Positions 53,181 to 62,440 of a stretch of 64,000 bases of DNA are shown piece by piece. Under the pieces are notes generated by a model, which ran no database searches, was not told the DNA's origin, and was given only the letters and a program-made list of their open reading frames with translations. The first letter of the stretch is position 1; every line of letters starts with the position of its first letter. The stretch is taken from NCBI GenBank assembly GCA_020975725.1, contig QXJR01000029.1, forward strand, positions 248,001-312,000, in the 5' to 3' direction. Position numbers and translations under genes: made by a program. The DNA is from Picocystis sp. L7. Lineage: Eukaryota > Chlorophyta > Picocystophyceae > Picocystales > Picocystaceae.

Positions 53181-53601
53181 GTCGGTCGGAGCTCGGAGTC
53201 CTTCTTCACCGTTTGGACCTTTCCTGCGTTCCCGCTCTTTCCAGTTTCTTCCCGTACGTTTCTCTCGCAGATTCGATGTTCGCGCGACCTTCTGGTTCCG
53301 CTTTTGTCTTCTTCTTCGACGTCCGTCGGCTGTGGTCGACAGCCTCGAGACCTCCACCACCGTCCCATCGAGTTCTTCCCCAAAAGATATCGATCAAAGG
53401 TCGAGACCTCTCCTCCGAGATATCGACCCCGTTCGAACCCGGGATCTTTCGGGTTCAGTCCCGGATCGAGCTTCCTTTCCATCGGGGATCGTTTCCATCA
53501 GGAACCCGAAGGATGCATTCTTGGAAAGGAAGCGTCGAGACCAGCGCACTCGGCACTTGGCAGGCGCGACCACTTGGGCATTCCGAGGCACACACGGCGC
53601 C
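53181..53601. promoter_or_regulatory. Divergent promoter, Cys-rich membrane protein / YJU2
   Basis: Contains GATATCGATC (53388-53397), GATATCGACC (53419-53428), GTTCGAACCCGGG (53431-53443) and CGGGTTCAGTCCCGG (53450-53464), combining the two motif classes seen upstream of the RING and ankyrin genes. Confidence 0.55.
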
Positions 53602-54492
53602 ATGGGCGAGCGAAAGGTGATCAACAAGTACTATCCTCCGGACTTCGACCCGGAAGCGGTGTCGAAGATCCGTCGGGGAAAGGACAAGCAGACGAAGGTG
53701 CGCATGATGTTGCCCATGAGCGTCCGGTGCTCCAGCTGTGGGAACTTCGTGTATCGAGGCACCAAGTTCAACTCCAAGAAGGAGACCGTGGAAGGGGAAG
53801 ATTACTTGGGAATACGACTGTTCCGCTTCTACTTCAACTGTCCAAACTGTTCTGCGACGCTGGCGATGAAGACCGACCCGAAGAACAGCGACTACGTGAT
53901 GGAGTTCGGTGCTACCAGGAACAACGATCCATGGCAGCCCACCCAGGAGGAGAGGGAAATCGAAGAAGCACAGCCGGACGAGGAACTGATGGACAAGATG
54001 GAGCTGTTGGAGAAACAGGCGAGGAAGCGGAAGGAAGAGAACGACATCATGACGGCCTTGGACGAAATGAAAGTCCTCCGTGCGGAGCAGGAGAGGACCG
54101 ACCTCAGCCACGTGCTTTCTTCAGTCCACGATCGAAAAGCGGGCGATTCGAACCGCGAGGAGGAAGACATCGAGGAGGAACTGCAGGAGATGATGCGTCT
54201 GAAGCAAGATCGAAGCCGTCTGCCTGCGGAGGTAGGCACATCTGGGGAGGGCGATCCGGAACCCGACACGAAGCGTGCTCGTGGGAGCGAAGGGATCCAA
54301 GGATGGCTTGGCGGGGTCAGGAACCATCATGCCATGAGCACGGACAGGTCCAAGGGAGCACCAACCCGTGTCCGAAAGGTCGTGATTGCGCCATCTGGTG
54401 TTGGTCGGGACAATGGCACATGCCTGCCTGCATCTCCTGGGCCCACGATGGCCGCCCTCCATGCATATGGGAGCGAGGAGGACAGCGAATGA
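53602..54492 (+). CDS. YJU2/CCDC94 splicing factor
   Basis: 296 residues. The conserved start is MGERKVINKYYPPDFDP, with MMLPMSVRCSSCG and the second Zn pair CPNC in a YIG/RGTKFNSKKE context. Then come FGATRNNDPWQ and a charged coiled C-terminus. YJU2 joins the spliceosome before the first catalytic step and stabilises branch-site docking. The Zn ligands (CxxC...CxxC) are complete. ATG 53602 matches the family start exactly. Intronless. Confidence 0.93.
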   Translation: MGERKVINKYYPPDFDPEAVSKIRRGKDKQTKVRMMLPMSVRCSSCGNFVYRGTKFNSKKETVEGEDYLGIRLFRFYFNCPNCSATLAMKTDPKNSDYVMEFGATRNNDPWQPTQEEREIEEAQPDEELMDKMELLEKQARKRKEENDIMTALDEMKVLRAEQERTDLSHVLSSVHDRKAGDSNREEEDIEEELQEMMRLKQDRSRLPAEVGTSGEGDPEPDTKRARGSEGIQGWLGGVRNHHAMSTDRSKGAPTRVRKVVIAPSGVGRDNGTCLPASPGPTMAALHAYGSEEDSE

Positions 54493-54962
54493 CGGGACCT
54501 GACTTGGGTGTCCTTCATCCTTCCTCGTATGGATCGTGGTTTCGATCCCTCCTGCATGTCACGGACACGCACGTGTTGCACCACCCCTTTGTCCACCTAC
54601 CTTTCACTCCTTCCCTTTCCCTTTCCCTGGTATTCCGTCCGTGGATCCGGCATGGTGCCCATCCATCCTTCCTGGGCTGCCATGTCCCTGTGTCCTTGTT
54701 CCTCCCTTGTCTCAGGGATGGACGGGTGGTCCAAGGTGGGACCTATCCCCCCTCCTCTCCCTCCACTCGACCGTTGGGAATCGGTTGGAGGAAGGGGGCA
54801 GGTAGGGTTCCGACCTCGAAGGCTGGGGGTTCGAACCGGAACCCCATCCCCTTTCGAACCCGAGGGATCTGCGGGTTCGAAAGGGAGCTGCGCCGGGGTG
54901 GGGTGTCCCTTTCGAACGAAAGGCCCAGGGAGAGGATCCCGACGAAGGAATCGGTGGATGCG
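54493..54962. promoter_or_regulatory. IDH promoter region with TTCGAACCC motifs
   Basis: GGGGTTCGAACCGG (~54826), CTTTCGAACCCG (~54851) and GCGGGTTCGAAAGG (~54871) lie 90-140 bp upstream of the IDH start. A short out-of-frame uORF starting at 54958 overlaps the IDH start codon. Confidence 0.5.
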
Positions 54963-56376
54963 ATGTTGCGAAGCACGATGATGCGCGCCGCCGGACGACC
55001 GCTGCGTGCTGCGCGAATGGGTGCGTGCGAGGAGGTCGTGAGAGACGATGGAATGGGAAAGACGGAGGCTGACGGGAAGACGGACGGAAACAGCGAGGGG
55101 ATTGGCGGTGGGTGCACACGGGAAGATCCCGGTGGCCAATCCCGTCGTGGACTTGGACGGCGACGAGATGACGCGCGTGATCTGGACGGCCATCAAGGAG
55201 AAGCTGGTGTTCCCGTACCTGGACTTCCAAAAAGGAATCGCATACTACGACTTGGGACTGCCCAATCGAGACAAGACCGACGATCAAGTGACGGTGGACG
55301 CTGCACACGCCATCCTGGAACACAACGTGGGGATCAAGTGCGCCACCATCACGCCGGACGAGGCGCGCGTGGAAGAATTCGGACTCAAGAAGATGTGGAA
55401 GTCGCCAAACGGAACCATCCGAAACATACTCAACGGGACCGTGTTTCGAGAGCCCATCGTCATCGACAACATACCAAGACTGGTGCCAGGATGGAAGAAA
55501 CCCATCGTCGTGGGTCGACATGCCTTTGGAGACCAATACAAGGCCACCGACTTCGTGACAGGGAAGCCAGGAAAGTTCCAAATGACTTTCGTGCCCGCCG
55601 ACGGAAGCACACCGCAAGAATGGGAAGTGTACGATTTCAAAGGTGCGGGGGTAGGCATGGCCATGTACAACACCGATGCTTCCATCGAAGGTTTCGCCAG
55701 ATCCTGCCTGACGTATGCCCTCGATCGTAAGTGGGACCTGTACCTGTCCACCAAAAACACCATACTGAAGGCCTACGATGGACGCTGGCTGCAGATTTTC
55801 CAGGAGGTGTATGAAAAGGACTTTGAAAAGGACTACAAGGCCGCCGGAATCACCTACACCCATCGTCTCATCGATGACATGGTTGCGCAGACGCTCAAGT
55901 CCGAGGGTGGATTCGTCTGGGCTTGCAAGAACTACGACGGCGACGTGCAGTCTGACATTGTGGCACAGGGGTATGGATCATTGGGGCTGATGACCTCCGT
56001 GCTGGTCACTCCAGATGGGAAGACAGTCGAGTCGGAGGCCGCTCATGGTACCGTGACCAGGCACTGGCGCCAGTACCAGAAAGGTCACGAAACTAGTACC
56101 AACCCGGTAGCAAGCATATTTGCCTGGAGCAGAGGCTTGGCCCACCGTGCCAAGCTTGATGAAAACATCGAGCTTCTTTGGTTCACAAGAGATCTGGAGA
56201 AGTCGGTGATCGAAACGATTGAGCAAGGCTACATGACCAAGGATCTGGCCATCTGTGTTCATGGCTATGGTGCCACTCCGAAGCAATACCTGAACACGAT
56301 GCCATTCCTGGACATGGTTCAGCAACGCATGCAAAACAGGTGGGAGCGCCATTTCCATGTTGGCACAGATGAGTAA
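54963..56376 (+). CDS. NADP-isocitrate dehydrogenase, mitochondrial (two exons)
   Basis: Exons 54963..55020 and 55094..56376 give 446 residues. The 73-bp intron (GTGCGT...ACAG) is purine-rich. Joining gives a classic mitochondrial presequence (Arg/Ala/Met-rich, [20 protein letters not shown]) followed by [21 protein letters not shown]. Substrate and metal-binding blocks are intact: [50 protein letters not shown] and [10 protein letters not shown]. It converts isocitrate to 2-oxoglutarate with reduction of NADP+. It converges with the ATAD2-like gene, with 64 bp between stop codons. Confidence 0.93.
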
Positions 56377-56440
56377 AGGAACTGTCCTCGCGTGAAACGA
56401 CGAACATTTTATTCAAAATTTTACCAGTCAATGCTGGACT

Positions 56441-59400
56441 TCAGAATTTAGATGTCAGATATTTGTTCAATTGCTGTACAACAACCTTTCGGTCTTCCAT
56501 GGCCCTTGACTCTACCAAAAGTCTTGTCAAATCTGCATAGAGCCTTTCCAGAGATTCCACATTGTGCTCCTCGGTGGCTTGCACCAGGCGATGCTTCCAT
56601 TCCTCCGACAATGCCACAACTTCTGGATCGGGGATTTCTAACGTCTCCTGCGCACTCTGCGGGTGTATTTTGCCATTCTCAACAACCTGTGGTTTGTGAT
56701 TTTCTACCTCATCCTTGCATGGGCCCAGCTCCTCCACTTTCTGACCGGGATCAAGGACACCCTTCTCCCTTCCCTCGCCGATTTCCTCTTCCACCGGAAT
56801 CTGATCATCATCCTCCACCTTCACAGCATGATCTTCGTGACGCTTCTGTTCCCTAAGTTTCCTGAGAAGAGCCTCAGGATCCTTGTGCAACACCCACCTA
56901 CTAACGTTCTCGCCACGCAGGCGTGAGCTCCGGGATATCCGTTGCTGCTTTTCCTGTAAAACGGAACGATGTACTGGGTCCTCGTTTTCTAGATGCATCG
57001 GACCCCCACGGGCATCAATATCTGCAGCTCTTCTAACAAGCTCAGGATCAACCATCAGGAGCATTTCACTGACTGTATCCTTGAGAGCGTGCGCCTTGCT
57101 CACAACTTGGATGTGCTCCTCGCCATGCAGGTCTGTGACGGCCTGGACAAATTTCTTCATTTCTCTTTGGAATTTCGATACAGAGGTGAACCAACCATCG
57201 TTGATGCGGCGCAAAAAGCTCGAGAGATCAAGGATTGCATCAGGGGCTGCATCTGCCTCATCGAGCTCTGGCGGGTCCACAAAAATAGCCCATTTGCGGC
57301 TCTCCATGAGCCGCAGGACAACTTCCCGCAGCACCATCCTCAGCCTGCGCATGACTTGGTGCTCCTCGAGTGCTTTCAATCGCAGCTCTTCTTCGGTGGG
57401 TTTGTGGGGCACAGTTGGAGCTTCTGGAAGGGGTGGGGGCCTTGCTCCTTCCTCCTGCTGGATTGCAACCTGAGAAGGAGTGCGCACTGCGATCGCAAGG
57501 CTATCAAAAAACTCCGACCTCTGTGCACGCAAAGGCTGCGATAGCTCATATACAAATTCTCCAAAAATGTTTTGTGCATCGCCATCTATCTCACACAGAC
57601 GGGCATCTGCTGTAGCAAGGAGAAGCACCGGCAACGATGGAGGGAGATCTTGCAATAGAACCCACAGCAGTGAACGCAAGGTTGGCGGTGCATTCTCCCA
57701 CCAGTGTTGCAATTGAGGAAGATAAAGGATCGCCGGTGCTGCCCGCCTGGCCTCTGAAACTGCATGGACAAGAGCTTCTTCCTGGGACCTTGCTGAAGTG
57801 TTGGACACGAGTGAAGATAGCCCAATGGCATGCACAGGGAACATTTCCAGTGCATGCAATAGGGCCGGAGCAATGTGGACTTGGCCGGCTCCACTTTCGC
57901 CACAAACCAAAAGCCTTGGACGTGCAGCATGTAGCTGATGACTTGCTGTAAGCAGGGCTTTCGAAGCAGCATAGGGATCAAAGCGCAGACATCCATCCAC
58001 TTGCAATTCAAGTGCATCCTTCTCATCAACACCAAGATCTACTGCACCTTTTGACGCAAACTCCTGGTCTTCACGGACACAGTTTTGTGCTGGCGGGAAG
58101 GCCTGCTTGATCCTTGACAGCAAATTCTGCAAGTGCTGTGAAAGAAGTGGATGCAGGAGTGGAGATAATGGTCTGGCATGTAAGACTGCAGATCTATGTG
58201 CAGCTGGGGTAATGGATCGTTGCGCAGCCAGAAAGTCATTCCGGGTAACTCTAACGGCGCTGGGGTCTAACAAGAGTTTCTTCTCTGTTTCGTATATCTG
58301 CGGGAAGCTTCTGCGGAGGGAGTGTACAGCAGCTTCTGTGCAAAGAGCCTTTAGGTCTGCTCCGCAATATCCTACGCAGGAAGCGGCTAGCTCATGCACC
58401 AATTCTTTAGCGGGCTTGTCTTCCCAACCTCTGGTGTGGATGTCCAAAATCTCTGCCCTGGCCTTGAAATCTGGCAAAGGAAAGAGCAACTCGCGGTCAA
58501 ATCTTCCTGGTCGACGGAGTGCACCATCAATGGCATCTATGCGGTTGGTTGCCCCTACAACTACAACCTGGCCGCGTGAATCTAAGCCGTCCATCAACGC
58601 CAGCAAAGTAGAGACTATACTGTTATGGATTTGGTCCTGCCTACTCGAGCGCACGGGAGCCAAACCATCGATTTCATCAAAAAATATGATGGATGGCTGA
58701 TGCTTCTCTGCTTCAGCAAAAAGAACTCTCAACTGCCTCTCAGCCTCGCCGACCCATTGCGAAAGAATATCTGCCCCTTTTCTCATGAAGAATGTAACTC
58801 GCTGCCCGGCTTTGGAAGCGGTTGCAGCCAAGGCTCTTGCAGTGAGCGTCTTACCAGTCCCAGGCGGCCCATACAGCAGCACGCCACGAGGTGGGTAAAT
58901 ACGAAACCGAGCAAACACCTCTGGGTACACCAGCGGCAGAAAAATCATTTCCTTCAGGGCCTTGATGTAATGCGCAAGCCCTCCAACGTCCGCAAACGAC
59001 ACGCTTGGATCAACATGCACTGGAGTGATCTCTGCATTCTTGGGCTTTTCAAACACGCTGCCACCGGGCAGGCCCAATCCTAAGCGTGCAGGTCCTGTTC
59101 CTCCTGCCTTGGACGGCGTGCACGGCCCTGCCCCTCCCTCTTGCACCTGCTGCCCTCCGTCGTGCTCGAAAGGATCGGCCGGTGCTAGCACTTCACTGGG
59201 CGGATAGAAAAGTCCACCCATGAAATTCCTTCCGATTCCATGTCCATTCAAGATGTCTTCTTCTGAATCCGACAGCCTCAACGGTCTAGGCCTGTACCTC
59301 CCGTACCTCCTGGATCCGCTCCGTCTTGCGTGCATTCGCCTGTTGTACGCATCGGCTTGTGCTTTGGCACCTGCCCGGGTCGGACTGTATCGATCCACGT

Positions 59401-59920
59401 TCTGCCGCTTCCTCCACGAGCGCCTGACACGTGCACGTTCCTCTTCGTCGCTCTCCCGTTCCTCCGAGGTCCCGCCACCGTCCTGGTTTCGAACCGTCCC
59501 GTCGACATCTTCGACCTTCTTCCTCGACCTCGCTCTCGGCGAAGTCGCTTCCACCGCACGTCTCGTGACGCGTCCATACCTCGTGCTGTACGTTTCGAAC
59601 GTGGTCTTGTTCTCCACTTGTTCCCGCAAGCCGTCTTCGGACGTCCTCGTTCGCTTGCGCCTGGACCTCCGGTTCGTCTCTTCGTCGCTCGATCCATCCA
59701 CCACACGTCCGCTGTCTTTCGCGTGCGCGTCCTTCCAGCTCCTCCTGGACACTCTCACGTCCCTTCCACGTGCTTCCTCTTCGTCTTCGGACACAGCCGC
59801 GCACGAGCCTCGTATGCGCATGCTCCTTCGCCTCACGACAGGTTCCAGTTCGGAGTCCGTTTCCACCACGTCGGCATCGCCTTCGTTGCCTTGTCCTTCC
59901 AGGCGCAGCTCAGGATCCAT
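56441..59920 (-). CDS. ATAD2/Yta7-like AAA+ chromatin ATPase
   Basis: 1159 residues. A charged N-terminus of about 300 residues with RRS and KR clusters precedes VSFADVGGL. AAA1 has Walker A GPPGTGKT (351-358), Walker B IIFFDEIDG (411-419) and arginine fingers in RRPGRFDREL. AAA2 is degenerate: its P-loop-like CGESGAGQVH (673-682) lacks the Lys. A bromodomain-like helical region spans about 855-960 (MRRLRMVLREVVLRL, DLSSFLRRI, YFTSV-like WFTSVSKFQREM) but lacks the YN-type acetyl-lysine Asn. Family members remodel histone H3-H4 on chromatin. AATAAA lies ~30 nt past the stop. Confidence 0.9.
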   Translation of the reverse strand: MDPELRLEGQGNEGDADVVETDSELEPVVRRRSMRIRGSCAAVSEDEEEARGRDVRVSRRSWKDAHAKDSGRVVDGSSDEETNRRSRRKRTRTSEDGLREQVENKTTFETYSTRYGRVTRRAVEATSPRARSRKKVEDVDGTVRNQDGGGTSEERESDEEERARVRRSWRKRQNVDRYSPTRAGAKAQADAYNRRMHARRSGSRRYGRYRPRPLRLSDSEEDILNGHGIGRNFMGGLFYPPSEVLAPADPFEHDGGQQVQEGGAGPCTPSKAGGTGPARLGLGLPGGSVFEKPKNAEITPVHVDPSVSFADVGGLAHYIKALKEMIFLPLVYPEVFARFRIYPPRGVLLYGPPGTGKTLTARALAATASKAGQRVTFFMRKGADILSQWVGEAERQLRVLFAEAEKHQPSIIFFDEIDGLAPVRSSRQDQIHNSIVSTLLALMDGLDSRGQVVVVGATNRIDAIDGALRRPGRFDRELLFPLPDFKARAEILDIHTRGWEDKPAKELVHELAASCVGYCGADLKALCTEAAVHSLRRSFPQIYETEKKLLLDPSAVRVTRNDFLAAQRSITPAAHRSAVLHARPLSPLLHPLLSQHLQNLLSRIKQAFPPAQNCVREDQEFASKGAVDLGVDEKDALELQVDGCLRFDPYAASKALLTASHQLHAARPRLLVCGESGAGQVHIAPALLHALEMFPVHAIGLSSLVSNTSARSQEEALVHAVSEARRAAPAILYLPQLQHWWENAPPTLRSLLWVLLQDLPPSLPVLLLATADARLCEIDGDAQNIFGEFVYELSQPLRAQRSEFFDSLAIAVRTPSQVAIQQEEGARPPPLPEAPTVPHKPTEEELRLKALEEHQVMRRLRMVLREVVLRLMESRKWAIFVDPPELDEADAAPDAILDLSSFLRRINDGWFTSVSKFQREMKKFVQAVTDLHGEEHIQVVSKAHALKDTVSEMLLMVDPELVRRAADIDARGGPMHLENEDPVHRSVLQEKQQRISRSSRLRGENVSRWVLHKDPEALLRKLREQKRHEDHAVKVEDDDQIPVEEEIGEGREKGVLDPGQKVEELGPCKDEVENHKPQVVENGKIHPQSAQETLEIPDPEVVALSEEWKHRLVQATEEHNVESLERLYADLTRLLVESRAMEDRKVVVQQLNKYLTSKF

Positions 59921-60480
59921 CCTCGACCTCGTTCAACAGCTCACCGATCGATTGCAAGCCGTGGTTCGAAGGAAAGGTGCGGCGGCGGACCAAAGCACGA
60001 CCAAAGCACGACGTCGCGATGGCAATGGAAAGCGACGTTTCGCGATCGAACGAACCACCTCCTTCCACCGAGCCAGAGACGAGCGGTGAAATGGACCAGG
60101 AGAAGCAATAAGGCAAGGCCTCAACCTTCCAAAAAGGCGAAAGGAGCGCGCAACGGAGGCGAAACGCGCGCGTCAAAGGACGACGAGACGCGCCGGATGA
60201 ACGAAGGTGTTCTCTGGAGAAACTATGGATCCGGGGACCGCAGAGGAGGACAAGGGTGGCATCGGGGTTCCTCTGCGGGGAAGGTCACAAGTGGTGCAAG
60301 AGGTGCCGGTCTTACGATGGCAAAGGATGAAGGCATGGTTCAACCACAGCTGCACCATCCTTGGATGCACAACACGACTCGTGCACGCTGCCTTCACAGA
60401 GGCAAGCATCGAGCCAAACCACCGGGAAGACGCAGGCGATGCTGTGCAGAGGGAGCAGAGAAAGGTTTCTTTGAAGCGGT
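59921..60480. other. ATAD2 5' flank and H2A copy B 3' flank
   Basis: About 420 bp of unique DNA precedes the duplicated histone block at 60343. No gene recognised; the plus strand is Arg/Lys-codon-like but low-complexity. Confidence 0.4.
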
Positions 60481-60500
60481 GGTGTACAATGTTTGACACC
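60466..60500 (-). terminator. Histone H2A mRNA 3' stem-loop with downstream element (copy B)
   Basis: Same as copy A on the minus strand: a GGTGT/ACACC stem at 60481-60500, ACC, and CAAAGAAA 7 nt after the stem. Confidence 0.85.
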
Positions 60501-60731
60501 AGTTGGTTGGGGAAGGTTGCCTGAACAACCATGTATGTGCGTGCAGTTTGTCGTCGTCATCGACGCCCTTGTTCTGTTTTTTTTTTGTTTTTTTGGCTCT
60601 TGGTTTCTGGTTTGGGCAGGACGTGGGTGCCGCGTCCACAGCGCCCAGACCGGCCCAAACCAGGTGCGGTGCGTCCAGCGCAATCCCCTGGAGGAGGGAC
60701 CGCACCGGAAGGGGTGGTGGCCCCCGCCGGC

Positions 60732-61103
60732 TTACTCCTTCTTGGACTTGGACTTGGGCAACAACACGGTGTGGATGTTGGGCAACACGCCTCCGGAAGC
60801 GATGGTGACGGATCCCAAGAGCTTGGACAGCTCCTCGTCGTTCCTCACCGCCAGCTGGATGTGGCGGGGCACAATCCTGGTCTTCTTGTTGTCGCGTGCG
60901 GCATTGCCGGCCAATTCCAGCACTTCGGCGGCCAGGTATTCCAACACGGCGGCCAGGTACACGGGCGCACCGGCTCCGATGCGGGTGGCGTACTTGCCTG
61001 CCTTGAGGTAGCGTGCCACACGTCCCACGGGGAACTGCAGACCGGCCTTGGTGGACTTGGTCACGGCCTTCTTGGCGGACTTTCCTTTTCCGCGTCCAGA
61101 CAT
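60732..61103 (-). CDS. Histone H2A (copy B)
   Basis: 123 residues, identical in protein sequence to the H2A at 44106: the [11 protein letters not shown] head, [11 protein letters not shown] and the SKSKKE tail. It is divergent from H2B copy B. Only a few silent differences from copy A are visible. Confidence 0.98.
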   Translation of the reverse strand: MSGRGKGKSAKKAVTKSTKAGLQFPVGRVARYLKAGKYATRIGAGAPVYLAAVLEYLAAEVLELAGNAARDNKKTRIVPRHIQLAVRNDEELSKLLGSVTIASGGVLPNIHTVLLPKSKSKKE

Positions 61104-61509
61104 GGCGTGGGTTCGGGTCTCGTTTCGGGGGTTGTTGGTGGTGAGCGTTCGCTTGGCGTGCGACGCGAGGTGTGCGTGTTCCCGAACGTGTCTGTTCGTG
61201 TCGAATGGCCATCGTGGGTTTAAATAAGACCCGATTCCCAGGGGGGGAGGGGGGACCGATCTGGGGGGTGGATCGAGGGACCACGCCTGGAGAGTGGGGG
61301 TCCGGTCCCCTCCCCCCGGATCGATCCGGGGGGGCGTTCCTCCGGACCAATGGGCGTGGGGGACGTGGGCGGGGGATGGGATCCAAGAGGAGGTTCAAAC
61401 CCACCTCGAACGCCACATTCGTGTTCAGTTCGTTCGAGCGCTGCCACACGCGCCGCACCTCTCGACACACACAAACACACTCCGCTCCCGACCTCTTCGC
61501 TTCGACGTC
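61104..61509. promoter_or_regulatory. Divergent H2A/H2B promoter (copy B)
   Basis: Same elements as copy A: GGACCAATGG (61344-61353), the 20-bp GATCGATC-centred palindrome (61313-61332) and the TTTAAATA TATA-like box (about 61219-61226). It differs mainly in the length of the G/C runs. Confidence 0.6.
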
Positions 61510-61866
61510 ATGGCTCCTCCCAAGAAGGCCGACAAGAAGCCCGCCAAGAAGACGACGAAGAAGACCGGAGGGACGAAGAAGAAGGCCAAGACCGAGTCCT
61601 ACAAGATCTACATCTACAAGGTGCTCAAGCAGGTGCATCCCGACACCGGCATCAGCTCCAAGGCCATGTCCATCATGAACTCGTTCATCAACGACATCTT
61701 CGAGAAGATCGCCACCGAGGCCTCCAAGCTGGCCCGTTACAGCAAGAAGCCCACGGTCACCTCCAGGGAAATCCAGACCGCGGTGCGTTTGATCTTGCCG
61801 GGCGAGTTGGCCAAGCACGCCGTGTCCGAGGGCACCAAGGCCGTGACCAAGTTCACCGCCGCATAA
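61510..61866 (+). CDS. Histone H2B (copy B)
   Basis: 118 residues, identical in protein to the H2B at 43353. Intronless, ending KFTAA. It is divergent from H2A copy B. Confidence 0.98.
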   Translation: MAPPKKADKKPAKKTTKKTGGTKKKAKTESYKIYIYKVLKQVHPDTGISSKAMSIMNSFINDIFEKIATEASKLARYSKKPTVTSREIQTAVRLILPGELAKHAVSEGTKAVTKFTAA

Positions 61867-62069
61867 GGCAATCCATGCACTTTCCGCACGTCTGCACCTC
61901 TGTCTCTTTGTTTGGAAGTAGAGGGGGTGGGTGGCAAGGGACGGACAGATCCAGCTCGTGGTTTGCCACCGCGGGTGGAGGGACGAGGCGCGAATCCGCC
62001 CTTTTCTAGAACCCACCATGCAGACCCAAGAAAAAAAAGAGAAAAAACACATCACTATCACAACCAACT

Positions 62070-62104
62070 GGTGTTTAAATCGTAACACCACCACTCCAAA
62101 GAAA
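62070..62104 (+). terminator. Histone H2B mRNA 3' stem-loop with downstream element (copy B)
   Basis: GGTGTT and AACACC pair around an 8-nt loop (62070-62089). ACC follows and CAAAGAAA starts at 62097, 7 nt after the stem. Confidence 0.87.
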
Positions 62105-62128
62105 ACTTTATCGCTTCTGCAGGTGCTT

Positions 62129-62440
62129 TGGGCTTCTCCCTGCGGGCGTTTGATGCGGAAACACTTTCTTCCGGGCAACGTGGCGGTTCCCTTCCTTTCC
62201 AGCCTTGCCCACCGGTGGTCGCATGGCTCCTCGTTCGAACCCAACCGCCGTGCATGCATTGGAACGAGCAGGCAGTGTGTGTAACCTGCCCATGTGCTGC
62301 TCCGTCGTCCGTTGTGGGTATCTTGTGCCACCATCCTTCCTGGAAGAGGACCATCTGGTGCGGCATGTCCATCGGACCGAACACGTCGGTTCGTGCTGCG
62401 CCGCCTGATCGAGGCGTGCGCGCGTGTTCGATCCGTGAGC
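62129..62440. other. Intergenic region upstream of the TcdA-like gene
   Basis: 312 bp from the end of the duplicated block to the next start codon. No motif or gene recognised; the frame runs through it without an ATG that fits. Confidence 0.4.

Larger units (their letters stand above)
60343..62128 (-). repeat. H2A-H2B block, copy B of the inverted duplication
   Basis: Inverted near-identical counterpart of 43091-44873, about 1.79 kb. The coding sequences encode identical proteins. Differences are small and concentrated in the H2A 3' flank (60420-60450) and in the G/C runs of the promoter. Confidence 0.92.

Noticed and set aside
53070-55730. An 886-codon open frame overlapping YJU2 and IDH
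   Set aside because: It is a different frame of two well-supported genes with no similarity of its own, although it contains the true IDH exon 1 by coincidence of frame.
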